Source of the DNA: Alphaproteobacteria bacterium
Lineage (GTDB): Bacteria > Pseudomonadota > Alphaproteobacteria > Rhizobiales > CAJQND01
Reading direction: 5' to 3'
Assembly (NCBI GenBank): GCA_024227565.1
Contig: JAAEUE010000129.1
Location: forward strand, 1-48,404
Length of the DNA stretch: 48,404 bases
The position numbers and the translations under genes were made by a program. Below the pieces are notes generated by a model that did not search any database, had not been told where the DNA came from, and was given only the letters and a program-made list of their open reading frames with translations. Below are positions 33,772 through 42,760 of the stretch, piece after piece (positions within the stretch are counted from its first letter, which is position 1; each line of letters opens with the position of its first letter).

Positions 33772-36700
33772 TTAAGGGCTCTTCGCGTTCATGATGTGCC
33801 CAAAGGCGTTGTTCAGCTTCTGGGCAAGCTCATCAGGTTGCTCACCGGTAGGTGCTGGTTGAGCGGGCGCTACTGGCTGCACCGGTGCGGATGGCTGCAT
33901 GGCCTGATCGGGCATAACGGCTGGCGCTTTGGGCGGCATCGGCGCTGCAGCAAATGGATCTTCTGTTCCTGCGGGCAACGGTGCATGACCTGTAATCGGC
34001 TGGCTCGCTGGTAGCGCCTGAGGTTGCGGACTTGGAACTGCCGGCGCGGGAGAGCTTTGCTCTTGTTGCGGGGCAAGATCCGGCGCTTCTGTCGAGGGTG
34101 CAAATTCAGCAATGGTGGCACTGGGCTGAGCCGGCTCGAATTCTGGCGCTGGCTGCAATCCGTCATATTGCGGCCGAATGACCTGACCATCTGCCAGCAC
34201 AGAAACGTAATCCTCATCGGTTGCTGAGGCCTCTGCTGCCGGTTCCGGATGGGACTGTGCTGGATCTGAGGCGGGCTGAACAGCAGCGGGCTCTGGCGCA
34301 GGAGGGGGCGTAAGTGCCGCTTCCGGTTGGGCCAACTCGTCGGTAGCCTTTCCTTCAAGCCGCGCCGCTGTGGCTGGTTGATCAATCCAAAGCTTGAACG
34401 GGTCGAACTTGCGGTCAGCGAAGGGCGGTTGGCCGACCTCTTCTGCTGGCGCGGGCGGTGCCGGGGCCGCAGGAGTGGTTTGTGAGGCCGTCTCCAGTGT
34501 TGGTTCAACAGGCGTTTCTGCCGGAAGCCGGTCTGGCGTGGCCTGCGCCAAGACTTGTGGAGCCGGCGGCGCCTGATCTGTCGCAGGTGCCACGGGTTGT
34601 GCGGGAGCCGTCCTATCCCTGGTCAATGTGCTGGGGACCGGTTGTTGTTCATTCTGCTCGGGTGCTGCAGGCATTGCAGCGGCGGCACTCGGTTCGGTCA
34701 CCAACATAGGATCAAGCTGTGTTTGCGGTGCTGATTGAGGTGCAACCGGAGGTGCCGCCGGAGCGACCGCTGGAACCGTTGTGGCTCCTTGTAACGTGCC
34801 TTCCTGTTCCGCAAGAGCTGGAACAACAGGCGGCGTTTGTGCTGCTGTGGCAGGCGCTTCACTGGCAGGTTCGGCCTGCGCCTGTGGAGTGTCGCTGCTG
34901 CGCCGTTCCGGGTGGGTTTGCGGAGACCATGCTCCGCCACGGCCACCGTCTGGCCCACCGGCCCAGAGGCTTGGCAAGTCTGGCTTGCCTGCGTGCAGAA
35001 CCTTTCTCACCGGATCATGCTCCGGCTCGCTGTCGCTGCCGAACCACTCAAGCCGGCCCCAAGGCGGATCGATTGAGGCCACGCCATACAGATGGCCTTG
35101 CAGGTACTTCACACCCCATTCGCGCAGCAGGTCCGCATCCTCCTGCTTTTGGACCCATTCAGCGACGATCTCCACACCGAAGCGCTTGGCCATATCGACC
35201 AGGGTCTTGACGAAATATTGGTTGTCGGGATTGTCGGCAAGACTTTCGCAGAACGAGCCGTCCAGCTTGACCATGTCCACATTCAGCACCTGCAGATTGC
35301 GGAATGACGTGTAACCTGCGCCAAAGTCGTCGATCGCCACCTTGCAGCCGAATGAACGTAGCCGCTCAATGAACTGGATCATCTCTTCCAGATCGGCGAG
35401 CGCCACGGTTTCTGTGATTTCAATCGTCAGGCGTTCGGCCACCTGCTTGTTCTCGGCAATATAGTCCACGAACATTTCGAACCAACGGGTGTCGGTTGCT
35501 GTGACGCCGGAAATGTTAATGGACAGGCGAAGTTCAGGCTGGCGCTGCAGTACCGTGATGCCCATTTCCAGAACGCGGCGGTCGATCAGCCGGATCAGTC
35601 CCAGCTTTTCAGCAATTGGCAACAAATGACCTGCCGACATGATTTCGCCGTCGTGGCCAGCAACCCGCAACAGCGCCTCGTAGATGGCTGGTTGGCCGGT
35701 CATGGAGTCCATAATGGGTTGGAATGCCAAAACAAACCTGTTCTGCTTGAGCGCAGCAACAATTTCACCGGCGCCGTTCACATTGCGCTCACGCATGGAC
35801 GCGCGGCGCTTGGAGGGTTTGTAAGTGATGAAGCAATCAGTGGGGCGGCTCTTGGCCTCGGCCAACGCATCCTCGGCATGCACCATAGCCTCGTGCACGT
35901 GGCGCGCATGGGTGGGCAGCACCACGCCGCCAATCGAGACAGTGGTCCAAACCGGGCCATTGTCGGTTTCGATCACTGTCTGGCGTACGGCCTGCAGGAA
36001 GCGTTCAGCGGCAATGTTGAGAGACTTCTCGTTGCAATTGCTCAGAATGATGCCGAACTTGTTACCGGCATAGCGGCCGATTGAATCGCCGTTGCGCATG
36101 TGGCGTGCAAGCCGCTGGCTGACTGAGGCAATGACCTGATCTGCCACATCGAAACCGTAGGCATCGTTGACCACGTCGAGGTTGTCCAATGCTGCCAAAA
36201 TGAAGGAGCATGGATTGCCTGTGCGTTCAGCAGCAGCAATGTCGTCAGACAGAGCCTCCATGATTCTGCCGCGGTTCATCATGCCGGTCAGCGGATCACA
36301 TTGACTCAAGAACGTCAGGCTCTCTTCGCGTGCCCGGCGCGTATTGACTGAGCGTACGGCGCCCACAGCATAGCCGGCAGAGCCCTCCGGTCCGGCATAC
36401 CAGCGGCCTTTGTCTTCAATCCAAACGGGATCGCCTTTGCCCATTCCAGACGGCCAGAGCTTGTATTCGATGCAATACCCAACGCCTTCGCCCTGGTCCA
36501 CGTCGCTTGACTGAACCACTTTGTCGTAACGAGTGTCTTCGTTTTCATGATCGAGCAGGCTCGCAAAGCCGCGGCCGGTGTCTGCTCGGCCGGGCAGCAG
36601 CCCGGGCAGAACCTGATTGAGGTTTTCGGCCCATGTGAGCTGGTCGTCGGCAATTGACCAAAGATAGGTCACTTCATCGATGGCGAAGAGCGTATTGCGG

Positions 36701-36876
36701 ATCTGTTCAAGAGCGGCTGTTTCGTTGATTCGGGAGATTTCGCCAACGGCAAGGGCAGGCGGAACAGCGTCCGACGCAACGGCAGGCGGTGCCAGGTTGG
36801 TGGCTGGTTGTGCGGCCGTCTGCGTGCCAGCAGGATCAGGTGTCTGCACAGTGCCGTTTGTTATTATGGGTTCCAA
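33772..36876 (-). CDS. GGDEF-EAL protein with long Pro/Ala/Gln-rich C-terminal tail
   Basis: This 1034-aa protein has four parts. Residues 50-180 are a PAS-like sensor. Residues 190-350 are a GGDEF domain with degenerate active site (AGNKF at 270-274). Residues 375-615 are an EAL domain, and residues 620-1034 a low-complexity tail rich in Pro, Ala and Gln. In the EAL domain all the usual catalytic residues are visible: E400 (EALLR), N454, E489, D516-D517 (IDDFGAGYTS), K537, E573 and Q593. It should therefore hydrolyse cyclic di-GMP, with the GGDEF domain probably regulatory. No transmembrane segment is seen. Start is a TTG with AGGGG upstream. The long tail is unusual for the family and may be a tether or interaction region. 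Confidence 0.88.
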   Translation of the reverse strand: MEPIITNGTVQTPDPAGTQTAAQPATNLAPPAVASDAVPPALAVGEISRINETAALEQIRNTLFAIDEVTYLWSIADDQLTWAENLNQVLPGLLPGRADTGRGFASLLDHENEDTRYDKVVQSSDVDQGEGVGYCIEYKLWPSGMGKGDPVWIEDKGRWYAGPEGSAGYAVGAVRSVNTRRAREESLTFLSQCDPLTGMMNRGRIMEALSDDIAAAERTGNPCSFILAALDNLDVVNDAYGFDVADQVIASVSQRLARHMRNGDSIGRYAGNKFGIILSNCNEKSLNIAAERFLQAVRQTVIETDNGPVWTTVSIGGVVLPTHARHVHEAMVHAEDALAEAKSRPTDCFITYKPSKRRASMRERNVNGAGEIVAALKQNRFVLAFQPIMDSMTGQPAIYEALLRVAGHDGEIMSAGHLLPIAEKLGLIRLIDRRVLEMGITVLQRQPELRLSINISGVTATDTRWFEMFVDYIAENKQVAERLTIEITETVALADLEEMIQFIERLRSFGCKVAIDDFGAGYTSFRNLQVLNVDMVKLDGSFCESLADNPDNQYFVKTLVDMAKRFGVEIVAEWVQKQEDADLLREWGVKYLQGHLYGVASIDPPWGRLEWFGSDSEPEHDPVRKVLHAGKPDLPSLWAGGPDGGRGGAWSPQTHPERRSSDTPQAQAEPASEAPATAAQTPPVVPALAEQEGTLQGATTVPAVAPAAPPVAPQSAPQTQLDPMLVTEPSAAAAMPAAPEQNEQQPVPSTLTRDRTAPAQPVAPATDQAPPAPQVLAQATPDRLPAETPVEPTLETASQTTPAAPAPPAPAEEVGQPPFADRKFDPFKLWIDQPATAARLEGKATDELAQPEAALTPPPAPEPAAVQPASDPAQSHPEPAAEASATDEDYVSVLADGQVIRPQYDGLQPAPEFEPAQPSATIAEFAPSTEAPDLAPQQEQSSPAPAVPSPQPQALPASQPITGHAPLPAGTEDPFAAAPMPPKAPAVMPDQAMQPSAPVQPVAPAQPAPTGEQPDELAQKLNNAFGHIMNAKSP

Positions 36877-37133
36877 TGCGCGCCCCTATGCCAAAAGAAC
36901 TCTGGATTAGCTGGCAAAACTAGGCTCAATTTCTTAAGAAACGCGAAACGCCTAGAACTGGCGCATGCACGCATGGAATGGTTAATAAATGGTTATTTGC
37001 ACGTCCATGTGTTTGATTTTTATTGAAAAAGGACACAGTCGTCCCACACCTTGGAAAGCGTTTTGACAAGATTGTGTTTCCGGCGTTAAGGCGTGTGCTA
37101 ACGAAATATTCCTCCAGCTCTGGAACCACACAG

Positions 37134-37562
37134 ATGTCGATCAAACTTGCCAAGGCCAATGCCATCATTCGAAGCGCATATAAGAAAAGCGCGGAGCTTC
37201 AACTCAAACCGTTGACTGTCGCAGTACTTGACGCTGGTGGCCATTTGGTGGCTCTTCAACGAGCTGATGGTGCGTCCATCATGAGGCCACAAATCGCAAA
37301 CGGTAAAGCCTATGGTGCACTTGCCATGGGCATGGGGTCTGCCTCCCTGGAAACGGCGTTCAAGGAACGTCCTCATTTTGGCTCTGGTCTCAACGCCGTT
37401 GCCCCGCACGGCATCATCCCGGTTGGCGGCGGGGTTTTGATCCGCAACAAGCGCGGCGAGATTATTGGCGCCGTCGGCATTACCGGTGATACTTCAGACA
37501 ATGACACAGCCTGCGCGGTTGCCGGCATTGAGGCTGCGGGTCTGGTGGCTGATCCCGGCTAG
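37134..37562 (+). CDS. GlcG/HbpS-family heme-degrading domain protein
   Basis: This 142-aa protein belongs to the GlcG/HbpS (DUF336) family. PLTVAVLDAGGHLVALQRAD and GIIPVGGGVLIRNKRGEIIG followed by AVGITGDTSDND are its hallmarks. Known members bind heme or cobalamin or protect against redox stress, and some are associated with glycolate oxidation. The ATG at 37134 is used; the frame is open further upstream to a TTG at 37023 but without a ribosome-binding site. Confidence 0.83.
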   Translation: MSIKLAKANAIIRSAYKKSAELQLKPLTVAVLDAGGHLVALQRADGASIMRPQIANGKAYGALAMGMGSASLETAFKERPHFGSGLNAVAPHGIIPVGGGVLIRNKRGEIIGAVGITGDTSDNDTACAVAGIEAAGLVADPG

Positions 37563-37736
37563 GGGCCGCGCGGCTTTACCGATCAGTCATCTTCTTCAAT
37601 TAAAATGAGACCAGAGCCACGCCTCCCATGTTCGGGGCGTGACGCGGTGGGAACATGACGTTCCGCACAGAGAAGGTGCGGGAAATGTCAGTGTGGCGGC
37701 TTAACCTCCATGCTGTAACCGCCGTGGGATTGTTCA

Positions 37737-38015
37737 ATGGACGACTTCAATCCGTCGGATCGCCGCAAGATCCAGCGCTTTCCGCAGAGAAACGTTTTCG
37801 GTTCGATCTCCTATCCCAGGCGTCGTGCATCGATCTCTTGTCTTGTGCGCGATCTGTCGCGCTCCGGAGCCAAGGTGTGGACGTTGGCGGTTAGAATCGT
37901 CCCAGACGTATTTCGCCTCACGATCGATGCCACGGGCGAATTCGCTGACTGCACAGTCGTTTGGCGCACCGAAACGGAGATCGGCGTGGTCTTCGATCGC
38001 GAGGCACCGCTGTAG
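37737..38015 (+). CDS. PilZ-domain protein
   Basis: This 92-aa single PilZ domain, the cyclic di-GMP receptor fold, has the RxxxR ligand motif as RRKIQR at residues 9-14 and the D/N-x-S-x-x-G motif as DLSRSGAK. GEFADCTVVWRTETEIGVVF is the characteristic end of the barrel. Its place near the GGDEF-EAL gene suggests the two could work in the same signalling circuit, but they are on opposite strands and not co-transcribed. Confidence 0.86.
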   Translation: MDDFNPSDRRKIQRFPQRNVFGSISYPRRRASISCLVRDLSRSGAKVWTLAVRIVPDVFRLTIDATGEFADCTVVWRTETEIGVVFDREAPL

Positions 38016-38101
38016 ATCACCATAGGGCTATCGCAAAGATTTGACCTTGCGTGCCCGCCCGTGATGACCACCGGATAGCAGGTTCATGCCATAGTGGCCG
38101 C

Positions 38102-39268
38102 ATGAAACCTGATCAAAAAGCTAGGTCTGTGATAGGCGCGGTCATTGTGGGCATGATGGTGCTTGCACTCCTGTCCTATGTGCTTCCGGGCACGTTGGCG
38201 GCCTATTTGTTCCCGGGCATTGCGCGGGTGAGCGCGGTAGAAGGTGGCAAGCTGACAGTGCGCAGCCCCTATTCGATCAGCACATTTGCGACCGGCGTGA
38301 GCGGTGCGCGCCTGATGCAGATGACACCACAAGGCGACCTCATCGTCTCAACCCGCTCCAGCCAGGTGCATCTTGTGCATGCCGACAAAGATGGTGACGG
38401 GCGCGCCGACCGGGTTGGCCAACTGATCAAAGGCCTTGATGAGGCTCATGGGATTTGGCTGGAGGGAGGCCAGCTATACGTGGCTGAAGAGGGTAAGGTT
38501 CATCTCTATCGCTATGATGGCGTCAAACGCGAAGCCACGTTCGAAAAGACGCTGATCTCTAACCTGCCCGATGATGGCGGCCACTCGACCCGAACGATTA
38601 AAAAGGGGCCAGATGGCTGGTTTTATGTGTCCATCGGTTCCAGCTGCAATGTGTGTATTGAAGACAATCCCTGGCGCTCGGCAATCATCCGGTTCAAGCC
38701 AGGTGCCGTGCCGGAACTCTATGCGGAGGGGTTGCGCAATTCTGTGGGTTTTGACTGGCACCCGGAAACTGGAGAAATGTTTGCGGTAAATGCAGGCCGC
38801 GATCATCTGGGCGACGATCATCCGCGCGAAGAACTGAACCAGATCGAAAAAGGCAAGCACTACGGCTGGCCCTATGCCCATGGCGCCGACAACACGCCGG
38901 ATACGGAATTTGCCAAGCACAAACCCAAGGGGCTCAATATTGAAGCGCCGGCCCATACGTTCACCGCACATTCCACGCCGCTTTCAATCCGTTTTTTGAA
39001 GCACCAGGCCCAGACCGGCCTGAACGGTGCGGCCTTGGTTGCGTTGCGTGGTTCCTGGAACCGCTCCGAGCATTCCGGCTACAAGGTGGTGTTGCTGAGG
39101 TGGGGGCCGGATGGAAAGATCAGCCAGGAGGACTTTGTGACCGGGTTTGACCATGCCGGAGCAGTGGTTGGCCGGCCGGTTGACGTGTTCGAGACGTCTG
39201 ACGGCACGATTTTCATTTCAGATGACGATGCCGATGTAATCTACAAGCTCTCAGTGGCAGCACAGTGA
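38102..39268 (+). CDS. PQQ-dependent sugar dehydrogenase-like protein
   Basis: This 388-aa protein resembles soluble-glucose/sorbosone dehydrogenase beta-propellers. An N-terminal membrane anchor or signal (residues 8-30) is followed by the propeller with ARLMQMTPQGDLIVSTRSSQ and HSTRTIKKGPDGWFYVSIGS. SSCNVCIEDNPW and GLRNSVGFDWHPETGEMFAV are landmark loops. Such enzymes oxidise sugars or aldehydes in the periplasm with PQQ; the substrate is unknown and PQQ use is inferred from family. A 17-codon upstream extension exists but ATG at 38102 gives the best signal-peptide start. Confidence 0.84.
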   Translation: MKPDQKARSVIGAVIVGMMVLALLSYVLPGTLAAYLFPGIARVSAVEGGKLTVRSPYSISTFATGVSGARLMQMTPQGDLIVSTRSSQVHLVHADKDGDGRADRVGQLIKGLDEAHGIWLEGGQLYVAEEGKVHLYRYDGVKREATFEKTLISNLPDDGGHSTRTIKKGPDGWFYVSIGSSCNVCIEDNPWRSAIIRFKPGAVPELYAEGLRNSVGFDWHPETGEMFAVNAGRDHLGDDHPREELNQIEKGKHYGWPYAHGADNTPDTEFAKHKPKGLNIEAPAHTFTAHSTPLSIRFLKHQAQTGLNGAALVALRGSWNRSEHSGYKVVLLRWGPDGKISQEDFVTGFDHAGAVVGRPVDVFETSDGTIFISDDDADVIYKLSVAAQ

Positions 39269-39346
39269 TCCCTGAAGCCAGAACCGACCACGCGATGGGG
39301 TCGTAAATTTGGTTGCAGAGGGCTCAGTGCTTTGTGACTATTCCTC

Positions 39347-39784
39347 ATGACATCCTGGACACTTCGCAGAGCCGATGTGGAAGACGCAGCATCATTGGAA
39401 ACTTGCATTGACGCTGCCTACTCAATCTATGCGACCAAAGGCATCGAGCTGCCCGCGGTCTCTGACGGTCTGGTGGAGGACATTCAACATAACATCGTCT
39501 GGGTCGCTGTTATCAAGCGGCAGGTCGTTGGCTGCTTGGTTCTCATCGCTCGAGAAGACCATGCCGTGCTTGCCAATGTTGCGGTGGATCCAGCGGCAAC
39601 AGGATTAGGACTGGGCCGGGCGCTTTTGGAACAGGCCGAGCGGGAAGTTCGCACATTTGGGCTTGGCAAGCTCACGTTGACCACACATGCCGATATTCCG
39701 GAAAACGTGCGTCTGTATGAGTATCTTGGCTGGACCGAAACGGAGCGGAGGGGCAGCAAGGTGTTTATGGAGAAGGTTCTCTGA
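39347..39784 (+). CDS. GNAT-family N-acetyltransferase
   Basis: This 145-aa GNAT acetyltransferase shows the acetyl-CoA-binding motif A as NVAVDPAATGLGLGRALLEQ, preceded by the beta-strand VVGCLVLIAREDHAVL. The C-terminal part has LTTHADIPENVRLYEYLGWT, the usual substrate-site end. It transfers an acetyl group to an unknown amine or peptide. It converges with the caspase-like gene. Confidence 0.85.
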   Translation: MTSWTLRRADVEDAASLETCIDAAYSIYATKGIELPAVSDGLVEDIQHNIVWVAVIKRQVVGCLVLIAREDHAVLANVAVDPAATGLGLGRALLEQAEREVRTFGLGKLTLTTHADIPENVRLYEYLGWTETERRGSKVFMEKVL

Positions 39785-39851
39785 CACCTGAGAGCTGCCC
39801 GTTTCTAAGAGATATTTGGTCGCTCCGATAAAGCCGGCTGCTCTGCCGTGC

Positions 39852-41504
39852 TCAGTTTATCACGCGCCGGCAGCGACATGGCACACGCACACGCCTCACA
39901 ACTGTCCGAACGGGCCCCGGCACACGCCGTACAATCGTTTTGACCTTGATCCTGACGGGTCCCGGCACCTTTCTTATGACCGTCTTGATTCTGACTGGTC
40001 CCGGTACTTTTCTGATCACCGTCTTGATCCTGACTGGCCCTGGCACTTTTTTGACAATCATCTTGATCACCGTCTTGATCCTGACGGGTCCCGGCACTTT
40101 TCTGATCACCGTCTTGACCCTAACTGGCCCCGGCACCTTCTTTATGACGGTCTTGATAACTGTCTTGACCCTGACCGGCCCAGGCACGTGAACGACCCTT
40201 TCTGGTCCGGGCACTAGAACTTTTCTGATAACTTCTTTCACGACCGTTTCGACTTCAGGAATGGACGCAAGGGCAAGGATGCTGGGTGAGGCTTGAACGG
40301 CGCGCAGGCGCTGTTTTGCACGTTCGGCCAGACGTTCGGCAGTCCGCGCCAAATCGCTGTTCGGATAACGTCTTAGAAAGGCCTCAAAGGCTTCAGGCGT
40401 ATTCAGTGTTAAGGCATCGAACCAGGAGTACATTTCGATCCGGCGATCCGTGATGCCTCGGATGATGATGCCAAGGGGCGTGTCTCCATATAGCGACACA
40501 TAGATCTGATATACGGTCACATTGTTTTGGAGCACGACCACGTCATAGGCTTGCTTGGGTGTAAGTGAGCGCAGCTCGTGATGCCAGTCTCCATCGGACT
40601 TGTGTGGTATCGGCGCTGGCTGAGCGCCCTCTGCGCCCGGGAAAAATGAGAACGGTTCGGTGAGTGCTGTTACTTCCCAGGGGGTTTGCTTGCCGTTTGA
40701 GCTCTTGTGAACGGAAAGCCGAATAGTGCGAAGCACTGTTTCGATGGAGGCTCCGGGCGTCTTGGCGGCTTCAACCAAGGCTGCGGTGAACGGGCTGTTG
40801 GCCCCTTTGCCATCAGACGCGGTTGCACCTGGCGACGTTGAATACACAATCAGCGATCCAGGAGGCGCGGTGACGACTGCAAGACCCTTAGGAACCGATT
40901 TTCCGGTGGTGCTGCCGGCCAGCAAACCCGGCAGGTTGGTTGCAACTGCGGGTGCCGCTGCCGCCGACTTGCCGAAGCTATTGTCTACCCGTGCAAGACC
41001 GCGTTGGGATTTATCAATCACGTCTTCAAACGGATTGTTACGGCAGGCATCTAGAATCACGATCCGGGTTTTACTGGGAATGCTGTTTATGACGTCCATG
41101 ACATCCGAGAGCCGAATTGCCTGGAGGGCAAAGTCTGAGGCGCGCTGTACCTTCACGTCCACTGGCAGCAAGTAATTCACCCCGCCAATCTGCACGCCAT
41201 GGCCAGCGAAATAGACGAGTGCGACAGAATCTTCGCCCTTGTCGGCGAGTTTGTCAGCAAAATCACTTACGGCGCGGCGCAAACCTCGTTGGCCGACGTC
41301 CAATGCAGCGGTCACTTCAAATCCGGCAGTTTCGAGAAGTCCAGAGAACGCATTGGCGTCCCGGACAGGATTCGCCAATGTCGATGTTGAGCTGTATTGG
41401 GAGTTGCCAATAACAAGCGCAAAACGGCCTTTCGCCCAGGCGCTTCCAGATGCACTGGACCACATCACCAGAGCCAATAAAATGAATAGAGCGCGCTTGA
41501 GCAT
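39852..41504 (-). CDS. Secreted caspase-like (C14) protein with VPGPVR-repeat tail
   Basis: This 550-aa protein has a signal peptide (MLKRALFILLALVMWSSASG, cleavage near AWA-KG) and then a peptidase C14 (caspase/metacaspase p20) domain, residues 26-290. The catalytic His is in YFAGHGVQ and the catalytic Cys in LDACRNNPF, so it appears active. A middle region (about residues 300-430) has helical segments around YPNSDLARTAERLAERAKQR. The C-terminal 110 residues are extremely basic and carry seven VPGPVR motifs spaced by KTVI-type linkers. The start has AGGAGG six bases upstream. The tail could bind anionic surface polymers; that is inference. Confidence 0.87.
   Translation of the reverse strand: MLKRALFILLALVMWSSASGSAWAKGRFALVIGNSQYSSTSTLANPVRDANAFSGLLETAGFEVTAALDVGQRGLRRAVSDFADKLADKGEDSVALVYFAGHGVQIGGVNYLLPVDVKVQRASDFALQAIRLSDVMDVINSIPSKTRIVILDACRNNPFEDVIDKSQRGLARVDNSFGKSAAAAPAVATNLPGLLAGSTTGKSVPKGLAVVTAPPGSLIVYSTSPGATASDGKGANSPFTAALVEAAKTPGASIETVLRTIRLSVHKSSNGKQTPWEVTALTEPFSFFPGAEGAQPAPIPHKSDGDWHHELRSLTPKQAYDVVVLQNNVTVYQIYVSLYGDTPLGIIIRGITDRRIEMYSWFDALTLNTPEAFEAFLRRYPNSDLARTAERLAERAKQRLRAVQASPSILALASIPEVETVVKEVIRKVLVPGPERVVHVPGPVRVKTVIKTVIKKVPGPVRVKTVIRKVPGPVRIKTVIKMIVKKVPGPVRIKTVIRKVPGPVRIKTVIRKVPGPVRIKVKTIVRRVPGPVRTVVRRVRVPCRCRRVIN
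39935..40190 (-). repeat. In-frame 39-base tandem repeat encoding VPGPVR units
   Basis: The C-terminal end of the caspase-like gene is a DNA tandem repeat with a main period of 39 bases, i.e. 13 residues, whose consensus is KVPGPVRIKTVIR. Some units have 9- to 12-base insertions (TVIK, MIVK). The repeat is translated, so it is not a CRISPR array. Confidence 0.8.
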
Positions 41505-41910
41505 TTCAACCTCCTGTAGATTTTCTTAATCTCAAAACTTGAGTTCGAGTTAAAGAAGACCTAGCAGTCTTGAAATGAACCAGGGCTGAATGCGCCAATA
41601 GGCTTCCGTTTATAAAACTGAAACATGGTGCGGTTTTAAATTTAACAGAGCAGTATGTGAATTATTGAAATTTATCTGAATTTATAGATGCTTATAATTT
41701 GGAATATAGTTTGTAAATTCAATAACTATATTCGGTTCGAACCACCAATCGTTGCCACAAATGAGGTGTGCCAAGTCATCAACACCAGATGAAATATTGG
41801 CAGGGATCCAACAAATCTTCCGTTGATGTAACGGTTCGTCTACGATCAGCTTTGGCTCAATGGTTGCCTGCAAGGTCTGCAGAGCGGCCCCAGAATGGGA
41901 GATTGGTCAA
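41505..41910. other. AT-rich intergenic region with an inverted repeat
   Basis: About 400 bases upstream of the DUF169 gene and of the divergent caspase gene contain no supported gene. Positions 41630-41760 are strikingly AT-rich. A perfect ten-base inverted repeat, GAATATAGTT and AACTATATTC (41702-41711 and 41724-41733), encloses 12 bases. The region probably holds the two divergent promoters. Confidence 0.5.
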
Positions 41911-42675
41911 GTGGATTGGTCGCGTTTAGCGTCGGAGCTGCAGAGCTTGCTGAAACTTCGAGCTTTGCCTTTCGGCATGAAGATGTTCGAACGTGTGGAC
42001 GATATGGAAGCAATAACGGGCATCCGGCGGCCGAAAGAGGTTCATACGCTGGACCAACTGGTCGCTCAAACTGCCAGATTGGGGTGGACTGTTGGCGTGA
42101 CAGCCGACAATTTGGTGGGCGCGCAATGCCGGGCTGTGGTTGGTTTGGGCAACGCCAAGGATCCGGCCTGGAAGTCGGGTCAGCACATGGTTGGCGTTTG
42201 GTTTGAAGACCAGCCCGGGGCAGAGGCCCACCAGGCGGCCATGCATTGTGTGGAAGACGGCCTCTACGAAGCGCTTGCCACGGCGCCCTTAAGTTCCGGC
42301 CGGCTCGACCCGCCGGACATTGTTCTGTTCTACGCGACGCCTGGTGCGATGATGTATTTCATCAACGGTTTGCAATGGTCGGGTTACAAGAAATTCGACT
42401 GGTCAGTTGTTGGCGAATCTGCGTGTGCGGACAGCTGGGGCAGGGCCCTGCGGCTCCGCGAGCCGTCACTCTCTATTCCTTGCTTTGCAGAACGCAGGTA
42501 CGGCGGTGTCTTGGACGACGAAATGCTCATGGCTCTGCCCCCAGCCGACTTGGGTAAAGCGATTGAGGGCATGACCGCACTTTCTAAGAACGGTTTCCGG
42601 TATCCTTTTGCCCAATATGGTATCCAGCAAGATGTGCGGGCTGGTATGGCGGTGAGCTATCCGGGTCGAGAGTAG
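41911..42675 (+). CDS. DUF169 family protein
   Basis: This 254-aa DUF169 protein is a conserved family without assigned function. It begins VDWSRLASELQSLLKLRALP, the usual start of the family, then PFGMKMFERVDDME, AVVGLGNAKDPAWKSG, LDPPDIVLFYATPGAMMYF and the C-terminal CFAERRYGGVLDDEMLMALP. A GTG at 41911 with GGGAG nine bases upstream gives this natural start; an ATG at 41860 would add 17 residues but has no ribosome-binding site. There is no signal peptide. Confidence 0.8.
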   Translation: MDWSRLASELQSLLKLRALPFGMKMFERVDDMEAITGIRRPKEVHTLDQLVAQTARLGWTVGVTADNLVGAQCRAVVGLGNAKDPAWKSGQHMVGVWFEDQPGAEAHQAAMHCVEDGLYEALATAPLSSGRLDPPDIVLFYATPGAMMYFINGLQWSGYKKFDWSVVGESACADSWGRALRLREPSLSIPCFAERRYGGVLDDEMLMALPPADLGKAIEGMTALSKNGFRYPFAQYGIQQDVRAGMAVSYPGRE

Positions 42676-42760
42676 GGCGAAGTTGCAGCTCGGAAAGCGG
42701 TGCGTTTACACCTGTGTCTCACCAAAGGGCTTCTGAAATGCTTACTGTCGCTCGCAAGTG

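Noticed and set aside
39935..40190. CRISPR-like array
   Set aside because: The repeats are in frame with the caspase gene, encode VPGPVR units, and spacers are not unique non-repeated sequences.
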